Part shown: positions 15,975 through 23,493 of the stretch, piece after piece | Numbering within the stretch: position 1 is the stretch's first letter | Layout of the letters: each line of letters opens with the position of its first letter | Origin: Bacteroidales bacterium | GTDB lineage: Bacteria; Bacteroidota; Bacteroidia; Bacteroidales; UBA932 | Assembly: GCA_017535125.1 (NCBI GenBank) | Contig: JAFXUS010000061.1 | Span: 1-45,441 of the forward strand | Length of the DNA stretch: 45,441 nt | Reading direction: 5' to 3' | Position numbers and translations under genes: made by a program | Notes under the pieces: generated by a model | Databases searched by the model: none | What the model saw: only the letters and a program-made list of their open reading frames with translations | What the model was told of the DNA's origin: nothing

Positions 15975-17975
15975 CTATTCGTTCTTAAGATAATACGCCT
16001 TGCCAGCAGGGATGGCGGCGCCGGTGAACTTATAGAAACCCAGGACACCTCCGGAAATATTCAGCACATAGGGGATCTTGCCGTCCACCTTCCCGGCCGT
16101 CACGGTAACGTCGAAATCCGAACCCAGCAAAATGTTGCCGGCGAAGGCAGTTGCCGGCGTAGATGCTAATGAATTGAGCGCGATGCTGGCCGTGTCGCCA
16201 ACGACAACAGCTGCCGTCCCGTGCGGGACGACGCTTCCGTCATCACCGATGAGATGAAAAACGACCGCAGCGCCGTCCAGGCTCGCCGTATAGGCCTTGG
16301 CTCCCTCGGGCAGCTGATAGTCCAGCACACCGTTATAGAAGGAGGTCACATACTTTGACTCGCCAAAAATCGTGGCCGGGACGGCGGTGAGGTTCATATT
16401 TGCAGGATAATATTGCGCATAGAGGGTGAATGAACCGTCCGCGCCGAAGGGAATGGTGCTCGTAACATAGGTTCCGGAACCGTCCGGGGCCGTATTCCAT
16501 CCCCGGAAACCGGTGCCGCCGGGAGAGCTGAGGGTAATGGCGGCATGACAGCCGCGGTTGTCCATATTATTGGCGTCGAGCAACACGCCCCCGGCAAGGT
16601 TGAACGGCGCGCTGCTTCCCTGGATCCTGACGGGGGCATCATTCGTGGTGCCGATGCCACTGTAAACATGTGATGCGCTGATACTTCCGAACACGGGATC
16701 GGTGACGTCGTCACCGCTGTCCCATTTGACGATATAGGGCTTTCTGTAACTAAGGCTGGAGACCGTCTTGAAAACCACGTTCAAGGCCCCGGTCTCGCTG
16801 TTGTAGCTGGTATTCTCCGTGTCGAGCTCCTTTACCGTGGCGTATCTGAGGGGAGAACTGGCGTAGTTGAGATTAGTATAATTGAACGGAACGGCCAGGG
16901 TGTTCCAGGTGCCGTCCTTATGGAACGTATAGCCTTTCAAAGTGACCGAAACGACCAAATTGGGGTGCGCGGCGCCGTGAGCCGTAGAACTGTTGCTGTT
17001 GTATGTTGCAGCGTAAGCATTGAGGATGGCAGTATTGTCGCGTTCGGTGTAAAGGTACAGTTTCTTCGTGTCTAGCGTGGCGCCGTCCGCAACATCCCCA
17101 TCGCCCGCGCCGATATTGAATGCGTAATTCCCCACCAATGAACTATGGTAGGTATTGTTGGTGAGAATGCCGTTGCCGGAAGTATTTGAGCCTACGATGG
17201 CGCCGGAGCTGGTGACGTTGGGGATAATGACGGCCGCCGCAACACAGTTCGAGATGGTGTCGCCGCCACCGATGAGGCCCGCAATGCCGCCGAAACTCGA
17301 ACAGCCGGACAAACCGTTGGCCAGGGTGATGATGACGGCGCTGGTGCAGCTGTCGACAGTCCCGTAGTTACAACCGGTGATGCCGCCATACGAGTGGGAA
17401 TTGGTCCTGACGGCATGAAGAGCCACGGTCGAGGACGTATGGCAATTGGTAATGGCGCCCTGGAAATTATAACCGACAATGCCGCCCACGTCGAATTTGC
17501 CGACGATATGCGCATCGGCGAGGGTCACGCGGATCACCGTTCCGCCGCTCTGGACACAACCGAACAAGCCCGTATAATCATCGTTGTTTCTATAGATACG
17601 GATGCCGCTGACGGTATGATTCTGACCGTCAAACGTGCCGCCGAATCGTTGGGAATAACTCCAGCCGATGCAGGGAAAGTTGTTTTCAGTACTGTTGTTG
17701 TCGTTCCATGGAGTGGTGGTCTCGAGGGTGATGTCGGCGGTCATTTTGAACGTCTGTCCTTCGCACTTATGGGCCGTGGTCTCGCTGCCGCCGGTGGAAT
17801 AATCGCCAGCGCCGTTTACATAGACGGCGAGGTCGCGCAAATTGTCCGCGCTGTTGATTTCGTACGCCCCGAGCACATTGTTGTAGCTGATGCTGCCGAT
17901 GGTAGCCGGATCCTGCGCCCACGCGGTGGCGGTGATGAGCAGGGCAATAACTGTAAAAAGGGTATTGTTTTTCAT
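15975..17975 (-). CDS. Secreted GLUG / Listeria-Bacteroides repeat surface protein
   Basis: 666 aa. The signal peptide ends near ATAWAQ (20-21). The N-terminal half holds GLUG-type repeats, each a GGI-x-G-x-N/L start followed by a Cys-containing strand: GGIVGYNFQGAITNC, GGITGCNYGTVDSC and GGIAGLIGGGDTISNC. A GWNTAPDGSGTYV...LYAQYYP unit near 495-525 matches the Listeria-Bacteroides (InlB B) repeat. Such proteins are exported adhesin-like molecules with unknown ligands. A strong AGGAGG ribosome site overlaps the stop codon of the 42-aa gene just upstream, which suggests coupled translation. The end AGKAYYLKNE is a plain C-terminus with no obvious sorting domain. Confidence 0.8.
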   Translation of the reverse strand: MKNNTLFTVIALLITATAWAQDPATIGSISYNNVLGAYEINSADNLRDLAVYVNGAGDYSTGGSETTAHKCEGQTFKMTADITLETTTPWNDNNSTENNFPCIGWSYSQRFGGTFDGQNHTVSGIRIYRNNDDYTGLFGCVQSGGTVIRVTLADAHIVGKFDVGGIVGYNFQGAITNCHTSSTVALHAVRTNSHSYGGITGCNYGTVDSCTSAVIITLANGLSGCSSFGGIAGLIGGGDTISNCVAAAVIIPNVTSSGAIVGSNTSGNGILTNNTYHSSLVGNYAFNIGAGDGDVADGATLDTKKLYLYTERDNTAILNAYAATYNSNSSTAHGAAHPNLVVSVTLKGYTFHKDGTWNTLAVPFNYTNLNYASSPLRYATVKELDTENTSYNSETGALNVVFKTVSSLSYRKPYIVKWDSGDDVTDPVFGSISASHVYSGIGTTNDAPVRIQGSSAPFNLAGGVLLDANNMDNRGCHAAITLSSPGGTGFRGWNTAPDGSGTYVTSTIPFGADGSFTLYAQYYPANMNLTAVPATIFGESKYVTSFYNGVLDYQLPEGAKAYTASLDGAAVVFHLIGDDGSVVPHGTAAVVVGDTASIALNSLASTPATAFAGNILLGSDFDVTVTAGKVDGKIPYVLNISGGVLGFYKFTGAAIPAGKAYYLKNE

Positions 17976-17987
17976 CTTTCGCCCCTC

Positions 17988-18116
17988 CTACTGATTATCA
18001 AACGGATAATATTGGTAATCGTTCGTGTTCCCGCTGCCGCAGATGATGCCTTCGGTCTTGACTTCCACGACCAGAACGGTCGGAGCTTCGTAAGGCAGTT
18101 TAAGTTGTTCTTCCAT
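17988..18116 (-). CDS. 42-aa peptide leading the surface-protein operon
   Basis: The peptide starts MEEQLKLPYEAPTVLVVEVK, continues TEGIICGSGNTNDYQYYPFD and ends NQ. It has no signal peptide. A TAAATTTG promoter box at 18141-18148 (minus strand) sits about 24 bases before the ATG. The TAG stop is part of TAGGAGG, the ribosome site of the next gene, so translation of the two is likely linked. The pattern YEAP-x-V-x-VVEV...EGIIC-x-SG suggests a conserved small family and not a chance frame, although I cannot name a function. A longer upstream start in the same frame would run into the promoter. Confidence 0.6.
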   Translation of the reverse strand: MEEQLKLPYEAPTVLVVEVKTEGIICGSGNTNDYQYYPFDNQ

Positions 18117-18140
18117 CAGTAATCTGAAAACTAACTGCCG

Positions 18141-18167
18141 CAAATTTACTATTTTTTCGTACATTCG
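18141..18167. promoter_or_regulatory. Divergent promoters: surface operon (-) and S9 gene (+)
   Basis: TAAATTTG on the minus strand (18141-18148) drives the 42-aa gene. On the plus strand TACATTCG (18160-18167), one base off the -7 consensus, ends four bases before the S9 start codon. Only 55 bases separate the two start codons, so the two promoter regions overlap. Confidence 0.5.
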
Positions 18168-18171
18168 CCAT

Positions 18172-20979
18172 ATGAAAAGATTCCCCATTTTGATGCTGGC
18201 GCTCCTCTGCGGCGCCGCTCTGCAGGCCCAGAACAAGCCGCTGGACCACGATGTCTATGACGGATGGCAGTCCGTCCGCAACGTCAAGATTTCCCCGGAC
18301 GGGAAACTGCTCGCCTGGGAGGTCGCCCCGCAGGAAGGCGACGGCACGCTCTACCTGCGCCGGCTGGACAGCGGCGCGGAGATCTCCGTGCCGCGCGGCA
18401 CCGCGCTGAAATGGGCGCAGAACGGCACGTTCGGCCTCTTCACCGTGAAGGCGCCCTTCGCCGAGACGCGTCAAGCCAAGATCGATAAGAAGAAAAAGGA
18501 GGACCAGCCCAAGGACTCGCTGGCCCGCATCGACCTGCGCGTCCTGGCGTGGGAGATGGTCGGCGAAGCCGGCACGACGGCGCTCGGCTATGACGCCGCA
18601 CCCTATCTCTTCGCCGCGCAGGAGGTCAAGGGACGCAAGAGCAAGAGCCTGCTGGTCATCCATACCGCATCGTGGAGCATCGACACGCTGAAGAACGTGT
18701 CCGACTTCGCCGCGTCGAAAGACGGCGCGCGGCTGGTCACCATTTCCGCCAAGGAGGAGAAAGACTCCCTGTCCCGCAGCGCGGTCATTCTCTATGATTT
18801 CCCGAAGGGGAGCATCGACACGCTGTCCTCCGGCCGCAAGGCCTACGCCGGCCTGCGCTGGAACGACGCGGGCGACAAGCTGCTCTTCACCGCCACGGAC
18901 GACGAGGAGAAGACCGACGGCACACCCCGGCACGCCATCTACCTCGCGCAGGAACGCATCCTGACCAAGGCCACGCGCCGCGCCCCGGCCGTGACGGAAT
19001 GGCGCTGCTGCGAGCTGCTGGCCGCGGACTGCGCCGACCTGCCGGAAGGCTGGATCGTGTCCGGAAGCAGCCGGCCGCAGTTCTCCAACCGCTCCACGCG
19101 CGTGCTCCTCGACCTGGCGGAATACTACCCCGCCAAGGACACGACCGTCTATGATTTCGAAGCCGCCCAGCTGGATATCTGGGTCTGGGACAAGAGCAAC
19201 CTGCCGCCGATGGACAAGGTGGCCGGAAGCCGCCGGCCGCAGCGCACGGCGGCCATCAACCTCGACCGGCCCGGCCGGCTGCTCGTCCTCGCGGCGAATC
19301 CGTCCGACCGCATCCGCTTCTTCGACGGCGGCGAAGCGCCGTACGCCCTCTCCCTCGACACGGAGGCCTATGACATCGACAACATGTGGGCGGCCGACAA
19401 CCGCGCCGACGTGGCCCTCGTGAGCCTGCAGGACGGCAGTCGCCGCGTGTTGCGCGAAGGCGCACAAGGCTACATTTCCCCGTCACCGAACGGGAAACAC
19501 ATCGCCTGGTTCAATCCGGAGGACGGCAACTGGTACAGCATCGACCCGGCCACCGGCGTGCAGGTGAACCTGACCGGCGCCACGGGCGTGGCCTTCTGGG
19601 ACGAGGAGGACGACCACCCGACAGGCGGCTACGTACCCATCGAATATCCTGACTGGGCGGGCGCCGACGAGACCATCTTGCTCTGCGACCGCTACGACAT
19701 CTGGCGTTTCAGCCCGGACGGCAGGAAGGCCGAGTGCCTGACCCGCGGCGCGGGCCGGCGCGACCGCGTGCAGTACCGTCTAATCCAGTTCGGCCGCAAG
19801 AACGACCCCTATCTCTTCCAGAACATCGAGACGCTGCCGCTCAAGGGCGAGCTGACGCTCACCGCGTTCAACGAAGTGGACAAGCGCAACGGCTATGCGC
19901 GCATCGACGCGGCCAAGGGCGGCGAGCCGAAGGGCTTCCTCGCGGAAAATGCCTTCTCCACCGTCACGAAGGCGGAGAACGCCGCCACGGTGGCTTATCT
20001 GAAGGGTGACTTCCGCCACCCGATGGACCTCTACGTCGCGCCGGAACTCTGGGGCGACGCGCAGAAACTCAGCGCCATCAACCCCCAGCAGGCGGAGTAC
20101 CGCTGGGGCGACGTGCAGCTGGTGCACTGGCAGGCCTACGACGGCACGCCGCTGGACGGCCTGCTCTTCACGCCGGACGGCCTGGACAAGGCGGGCAGCT
20201 ACCCGCTGATGATCTATTTCTACGAGAAGTATTCCGAGACCCTCTACAACTACCGCGCGCCGGCCCCGAGCCGCTCCACGGTCAACATTCCCTTCTTCGT
20301 GAGCCGCGGCTACGTGGTCTTCATCCCGGACATCGTCTATGTGGACGGCCACCCGGGCGAGAGCGCCTACAACTGCATCTGCGCGGGTGCGGAGGCGATG
20401 TGCGCGCAGTTCCCCTTCATCGACAAGTCGCGCATGGCCATCCAGGGCCAGAGCTGGGGCGGCTACCAGACGGCCTACCTCGTCACGCGGACGAACATGT
20501 TCGCGGCGGCGGGCGCGGGCGCCCCGGTGGGCAACATGACGAGCGCCTACGGCGGCATACGCTGGGAGTCCGGCAACAGCCGCATCGGGCAGTACGAGCA
20601 CGGCCAGAGCCGCGTCGGCAAGACGCTCTGGGAGGACGGCGGACTGGACCTCTACATTGAGAATTCCCCGGTCTTCCACGCGCCCAACGTGACCACGCCG
20701 GTGCTGATCATGCACAACGACGCCGACGGCGCCGTGCCCTGGTACCAGGGTATCGAGTTCTTCATGAGCCTGCGCCGCCTGGGCAAGCCGGCCTGGCTGC
20801 TGGAGTACAACAACGAGCAGCACAACCTCTCGGAACGCCGCAACAGCAAGGATCTGTCGATCCGCCTGTCGCAGTTCTTCGACCACTACCTGCTCGGCGC
20901 CCCGGAACCCGTCTGGATGAAAGACGGAATCCCTTACGCCCGCAAGGGCAATTACTTCGCGACCGAGGTCGCAAAGTAA
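18172..20979 (+). CDS. S9 family peptidase, long form
   Basis: 935 aa. The signal peptide MKRFPILMLALLCGAALQAQ is followed by a long propeller region (DGWQSVRNVKISPDGKLLAW at the start) and a C-terminal alpha/beta hydrolase from about 660. Likely triad: Ser761 in GQSWGGY, Asp852 in HNDADGAVPW and His884 in NEQHNLSE. The GQSWGGYQ form is common in the acylaminoacyl-peptidase-like branch of S9 in Bacteroidetes, so oligopeptide cleavage in the periplasm is expected. A KKKKEDQPKD stretch near 105 is a loop or sorting artefact. The last 11 codons and the stop lie inside a 40-bp palindrome. Confidence 0.9.
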   Translation: MKRFPILMLALLCGAALQAQNKPLDHDVYDGWQSVRNVKISPDGKLLAWEVAPQEGDGTLYLRRLDSGAEISVPRGTALKWAQNGTFGLFTVKAPFAETRQAKIDKKKKEDQPKDSLARIDLRVLAWEMVGEAGTTALGYDAAPYLFAAQEVKGRKSKSLLVIHTASWSIDTLKNVSDFAASKDGARLVTISAKEEKDSLSRSAVILYDFPKGSIDTLSSGRKAYAGLRWNDAGDKLLFTATDDEEKTDGTPRHAIYLAQERILTKATRRAPAVTEWRCCELLAADCADLPEGWIVSGSSRPQFSNRSTRVLLDLAEYYPAKDTTVYDFEAAQLDIWVWDKSNLPPMDKVAGSRRPQRTAAINLDRPGRLLVLAANPSDRIRFFDGGEAPYALSLDTEAYDIDNMWAADNRADVALVSLQDGSRRVLREGAQGYISPSPNGKHIAWFNPEDGNWYSIDPATGVQVNLTGATGVAFWDEEDDHPTGGYVPIEYPDWAGADETILLCDRYDIWRFSPDGRKAECLTRGAGRRDRVQYRLIQFGRKNDPYLFQNIETLPLKGELTLTAFNEVDKRNGYARIDAAKGGEPKGFLAENAFSTVTKAENAATVAYLKGDFRHPMDLYVAPELWGDAQKLSAINPQQAEYRWGDVQLVHWQAYDGTPLDGLLFTPDGLDKAGSYPLMIYFYEKYSETLYNYRAPAPSRSTVNIPFFVSRGYVVFIPDIVYVDGHPGESAYNCICAGAEAMCAQFPFIDKSRMAIQGQSWGGYQTAYLVTRTNMFAAAGAGAPVGNMTSAYGGIRWESGNSRIGQYEHGQSRVGKTLWEDGGLDLYIENSPVFHAPNVTTPVLIMHNDADGAVPWYQGIEFFMSLRRLGKPAWLLEYNNEQHNLSERRNSKDLSIRLSQFFDHYLLGAPEPVWMKDGIPYARKGNYFATEVAK

Positions 20980-20985
20980 TTGCCC
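20946..20985. repeat. 40-bp palindrome across the S9 stop codon
   Basis: GGGCAATTACTTCGCGACC and GGTCGCAAAGTAATTGCCC face each other around a GA centre with one mismatched position, giving 12 plus 6 pairs. It covers the final codons and the TAA stop of the S9 peptidase. No T run follows directly. It could be a 3'-end stabiliser, part of termination, or the edge of the repeat next to it. Confidence 0.8.
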
Positions 20986-20997
20986 GGTTCCCTAAGA

Positions 20998-21043
20998 CTG
21001 GGGGCCGTTTCCCCCAGACCCCCTGCGTCGCTTCGCTCCGAAG
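20998..21043 (+). repeat. Dispersed GC-rich repeat, copy 1
   Basis: Hairpin CTGGGGG-CCGTTT-CCCCCAG (20998-21017) followed by ACCCCCTGCGTCGCTTCGCT. Over 42 bases it matches, at 37 positions, the reverse strand of 22767-22809 inside trpC. A further small hairpin CTCCG/CGGAG (21036-21051) follows. The 130-base gap also holds a CCATCCTC/GAGGACGG inverted pair nearer trpA. It separates convergent S9 and trpA transcripts. Confidence 0.75.
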
Positions 21044-21109
21044 CTACGGAGTACTAGTTTTCGTCATTCCATCCTCGTTGGCGGCCTATTTTGAGGACGG
21101 GCCGGGTAG

Positions 21110-21886
21110 CTACATCCCTATGTCGGCTTTGAGCTGGCGGATGGCGACGGTGGCGTCGCCATTCGCCTGGTCGAGCAGCGTGACGAAGCGGCTGCCGATG
21201 ATGCCGCCGGAGGCATGTTCGCACGCGGCGTCGAAGGTCTGCTTGTTGCTGATGCCGAAGCCGACCATGCGCGGGATGCGCAGCCCCATCTCCTCGATCT
21301 TGCGGAAGTAGGCCTGCTTCTGCGCGTCGAAATCCTTCTGCGCGCCCGTCGTGGCGGCCGACGACACCATGTAGATGAAACCGGAGGTGTGCGCGTCGAT
21401 TAGCCGCACGCGCTCCTCGGAAGTCTCCGGCGTGATCAGCATGATGAAGCGCAGCCCGTAGCGCTCGGCGACGTCCTTATAGCTCTCCATGTAGTCCTTG
21501 AACGGCAGGTCCGGCAGGATGATGCCATCCACGCCCACCTCCGTGCAGCGCTTGCAGAAGGCCTCGAAGCCGTAGCGGAACACGGGATTGAGGTAGCCCA
21601 TCAGGATGAGGGGGATGTCCACGTCGCGGCGTATACCTTCCAGCTGCGAGAAGAGCTTCTCGAGCGTCATGCCGTTGCGCAGGGCCTTGGTGGCGGCGTC
21701 CTGGATCACGGGGCCGTCGGCCATCGGGTCGCTGAACGGGATGCCGATCTCGATCATGTCCACGCCCTCGCGGGCGAGGCTGCGGATCACGTCCGCCGTG
21801 CCGTCGAGGGTCGGCGCCCCGGCGCAGAAATAGATGGAGAGCAACCGCTTCGGGCTGCCGCTGAAGAGTCTGTCTATACGGTTCAT
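21110..21886 (-). CDS. trpA: Tryptophan synthase alpha chain
   Basis: 258 aa, normal length. It splits indole-3-glycerol phosphate to indole and glyceraldehyde 3-phosphate; indole passes to TrpB. The catalytic residues can be seen as Glu46 in MIEIGIPFSDP and Asp57 in MADGP, matching E. coli Glu49 and Asp60. The phosphate-binding end GGIIGSRFVTLL is present. Strand one reads IYFCAGAPT, where FITAGDP is common. It is the last gene of the trp operon and starts four bases after trpF ends. Confidence 0.97.
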   Translation of the reverse strand: MNRIDRLFSGSPKRLLSIYFCAGAPTLDGTADVIRSLAREGVDMIEIGIPFSDPMADGPVIQDAATKALRNGMTLEKLFSQLEGIRRDVDIPLILMGYLNPVFRYGFEAFCKRCTEVGVDGIILPDLPFKDYMESYKDVAERYGLRFIMLITPETSEERVRLIDAHTSGFIYMVSSAATTGAQKDFDAQKQAYFRKIEEMGLRIPRMVGFGISNKQTFDAACEHASGGIIGSRFVTLLDQANGDATVAIRQLKADIGM

Positions 21887-21890
21887 TTTC

Positions 21891-22514
21891 TTATCGTTGC
21901 AGGTTTTCCAAAAATACTTCCATCAGCTCCGGGTCCTTGATGCCGGGGGCCGTCTCGAAGCGGCTGTTCAGGTCGATGCCCGCGAGGTACGGGTAGATGA
22001 AATCGTGGAGGATTTCGACGGTGTCGAGTCCGATGCCGCCGCTCAGCAGGAAGCGGGTCTTCTCCTCATAGTCGTCCATGATGGACCAGTCGAAGCGCTG
22101 GCCGCTGCCGCCGTGACCGGGGGTCTTGGTATCGAAGAGGAAGAGGTCGCAGGCGCCTTCGTAGCCGGCCACGGTGTTGCGCACGCTCTCGTCGGCGATG
22201 CCGAAGGCCTTGATGACGCGCAGGCCGTCCCGCTCCCGCAGGCGGGCGCAGAATTCCGGGCTCTCCGAGCCGTGGAGCTGGATATAGTTGAATTGGTATT
22301 CGTCGTGGCGGCGCAGGATTTCGTCGCGGTCCGCGTCCACGAACACGCCCACGCGGCCGGCGCGGGTCGGGAGGTAGGAAGGCTTCTGGCGCACGCAGCG
22401 CGGCGAACCGGAATAGAAGATAAAGCCGAGCAGGTCCACGCCGAGGGCCTCGATGGCGCGGATGTTCTCGCCCTCGGTCATGCCGCACACCTTGATGAGT
22501 TGTCCGTTGATCAT
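21891..22514 (-). CDS. trpF: Phosphoribosylanthranilate isomerase
   Basis: 207 aa TIM barrel. It converts phosphoribosylanthranilate to the carboxyphenylamino-deoxyribulose phosphate used by TrpC. The general base is Cys10 in KVCGMT and the general acid is Asp128 in LFLFDTK; GGIGLDTV binds phosphate. The start overlaps the trpC stop by four bases (ATGA), so translation is coupled. TrpF is separate from TrpC here, unlike the fused enterobacterial enzyme. Confidence 0.96.
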   Translation of the reverse strand: MINGQLIKVCGMTEGENIRAIEALGVDLLGFIFYSGSPRCVRQKPSYLPTRAGRVGVFVDADRDEILRRHDEYQFNYIQLHGSESPEFCARLRERDGLRVIKAFGIADESVRNTVAGYEGACDLFLFDTKTPGHGGSGQRFDWSIMDDYEEKTRFLLSGGIGLDTVEILHDFIYPYLAGIDLNSRFETAPGIKDPELMEVFLENLQR

Positions 22515-23407
22515 ATCGCTTGGATGAAGTCGGCCAGGGCGGCGCCCGGGTCGGATTGTTTCATGAAGTTTTCGCCCATCAAGAAGCCGCGGTAGCCCGC
22601 TTCCCGCAGCTGTCGCACGGTCGCCGGATCGCTGATGCCGCTCTCGGACACGAAGACCGGCCCCGTTGCTTCCCCCGCGGGCGGACAGGAATTATTTTTC
22701 GGGCAAGTTTGCCGAAAAACCAATTCCTGCTCCGCCCTCCGCAACGCCGACGCACGCAACGGGGCCGTCGAAGCGGAGCGACGCAGGGGGTCCGGGGGGA
22801 ACGCCCCCCGGTCATTTAGCAACGGGGCAAGGTCGAAGGACGCCTGGACGTCGGTGACGAAAGAGCCGAGGTGGCGGTTGTTGACGCCGACGACGTCCAC
22901 GTCCGGGGTGATGTAGTCCAGCTCCTCGGGGCTGTGGACTTCTAGGAGCACCTCCAGCCCGAGCCGGTGCGCCTCGGCGAGCAGGGCGGCGCAGGCCTCG
23001 CGGCTCAGGCACGCGGCGATGAGCAGCACGGCGTCGGCGCCCGCCTCGCGGGCCTGGTACAGCTGGTACGGATCGATGATGAAATCCTTGCGGAGAATGG
23101 GAATGTTCACCAGCGGGCGCACCCGGCGGATGAAGTCGAGGCTGCCGCCGAAGTACTGCTCGTCGGTCAGGATGCTGAGCGCCGCCGCGCCCGCCGCCGC
23201 ATACGCGGGCACCACTTCCTCCGGGAACGCGTCCGCGTGGATCCAGCCCTTCGACGGCGACTTGCGCTTGAACTCCGCGATGATGCCGGTCTGCGACGCC
23301 AGCAGCGCCTGCTTCAGCGAGCGCCGGGGTGTCATCAAACCAGCAAGCTCCTTCCGTTTGCTATCGACAATTTGAGAGAGGATGTCCGTTTTATGTAAAT
23401 CGCTCAT
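22511..23407 (-). CDS. trpC: Indole-3-glycerol phosphate synthase with in-frame insert
   Basis: 298 aa, about 40-50 longer than the family norm. Active-site residues are all present: Glu45 and Lys47 in AEFKRKSPSKG, Lys107 in LRKDFI, Glu156 in LLEVH, Asn176 in GVNNR and Ser254-Glu255 in VSESGI. The excess lies at about residues 198-249, between helix 6 (FDLAPLL) and strand 7 (PVFVSESGI). That stretch is Pro/Arg/Ala-rich and matches nothing in the fold; in DNA it is the palindromic element at 22659-22828. This loop is on the stability face of the barrel, away from the active site, so the enzyme may still work. An 86-base AT-rich gap precedes the gene in an otherwise packed operon. Confidence 0.93.
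   Translation of the reverse strand: MSDLHKTDILSQIVDSKRKELAGLMTPRRSLKQALLASQTGIIAEFKRKSPSKGWIHADAFPEEVVPAYAAAGAAALSILTDEQYFGGSLDFIRRVRPLVNIPILRKDFIIDPYQLYQAREAGADAVLLIAACLSREACAALLAEAHRLGLEVLLEVHSPEELDYITPDVDVVGVNNRHLGSFVTDVQASFDLAPLLNDRGAFPPDPLRRSASTAPLRASALRRAEQELVFRQTCPKNNSCPPAGEATGPVFVSESGISDPATVRQLREAGYRGFLMGENFMKQSDPGAALADFIQAI
22659..22828 (-). repeat. Nested palindromic element inside trpC
   Basis: Outer inverted repeats GGCCCCGTTGC (22659-22669) and GCAACGGGGCC (22756-22766) enclose a 59-base hairpin at 22679-22737 with arms GGGCGG/CCGCCC, CAGGAATT/AATTCCTG and TTTTTCGG/CCGAAAAA. A second GCAACGGGGC occurs at 22819-22828, at the return to normal trpC. Between them, 22767-22809 is the second copy of the GC-rich repeat at 20998-21043. 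The reading frame is open throughout. Exact borders cannot be fixed without an uninterrupted relative. Confidence 0.85.
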
Positions 23408-23493
23408 TTTCTGTTAATTACAAAATAAACCCGCGTCAAAATCGACAGGTTAATTACATAAATCATTACCCATCAACACTTTGCAAGAAACGC
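23408..23493 (-). promoter_or_regulatory. AT-rich gap between trpD and trpC with a direct repeat
   Basis: 86 bases, while all other joints in the operon are overlaps or gaps of 4-12 bases. GTTAATTACA occurs twice (23413-23422 and 23449-23458), 36 bases apart. On the minus strand TTATTTTG near trpC is one base from a -7 box, so an internal promoter is possible. Confidence 0.35.

Noticed and set aside
22659..22828. The trpC insert as a frameshift or assembly error
   Set aside because: Reading frame resumes exactly into VFVSESGI with all later TrpC motifs, and part of the insert is a repeat found elsewhere in the window, so a real insertion is the better explanation.
22520..22916. Several open frames on the plus strand across the trpC insert
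   Set aside because: The insert lacks stops in many frames because of its GC content. None has a ribosome site or recognisable product.
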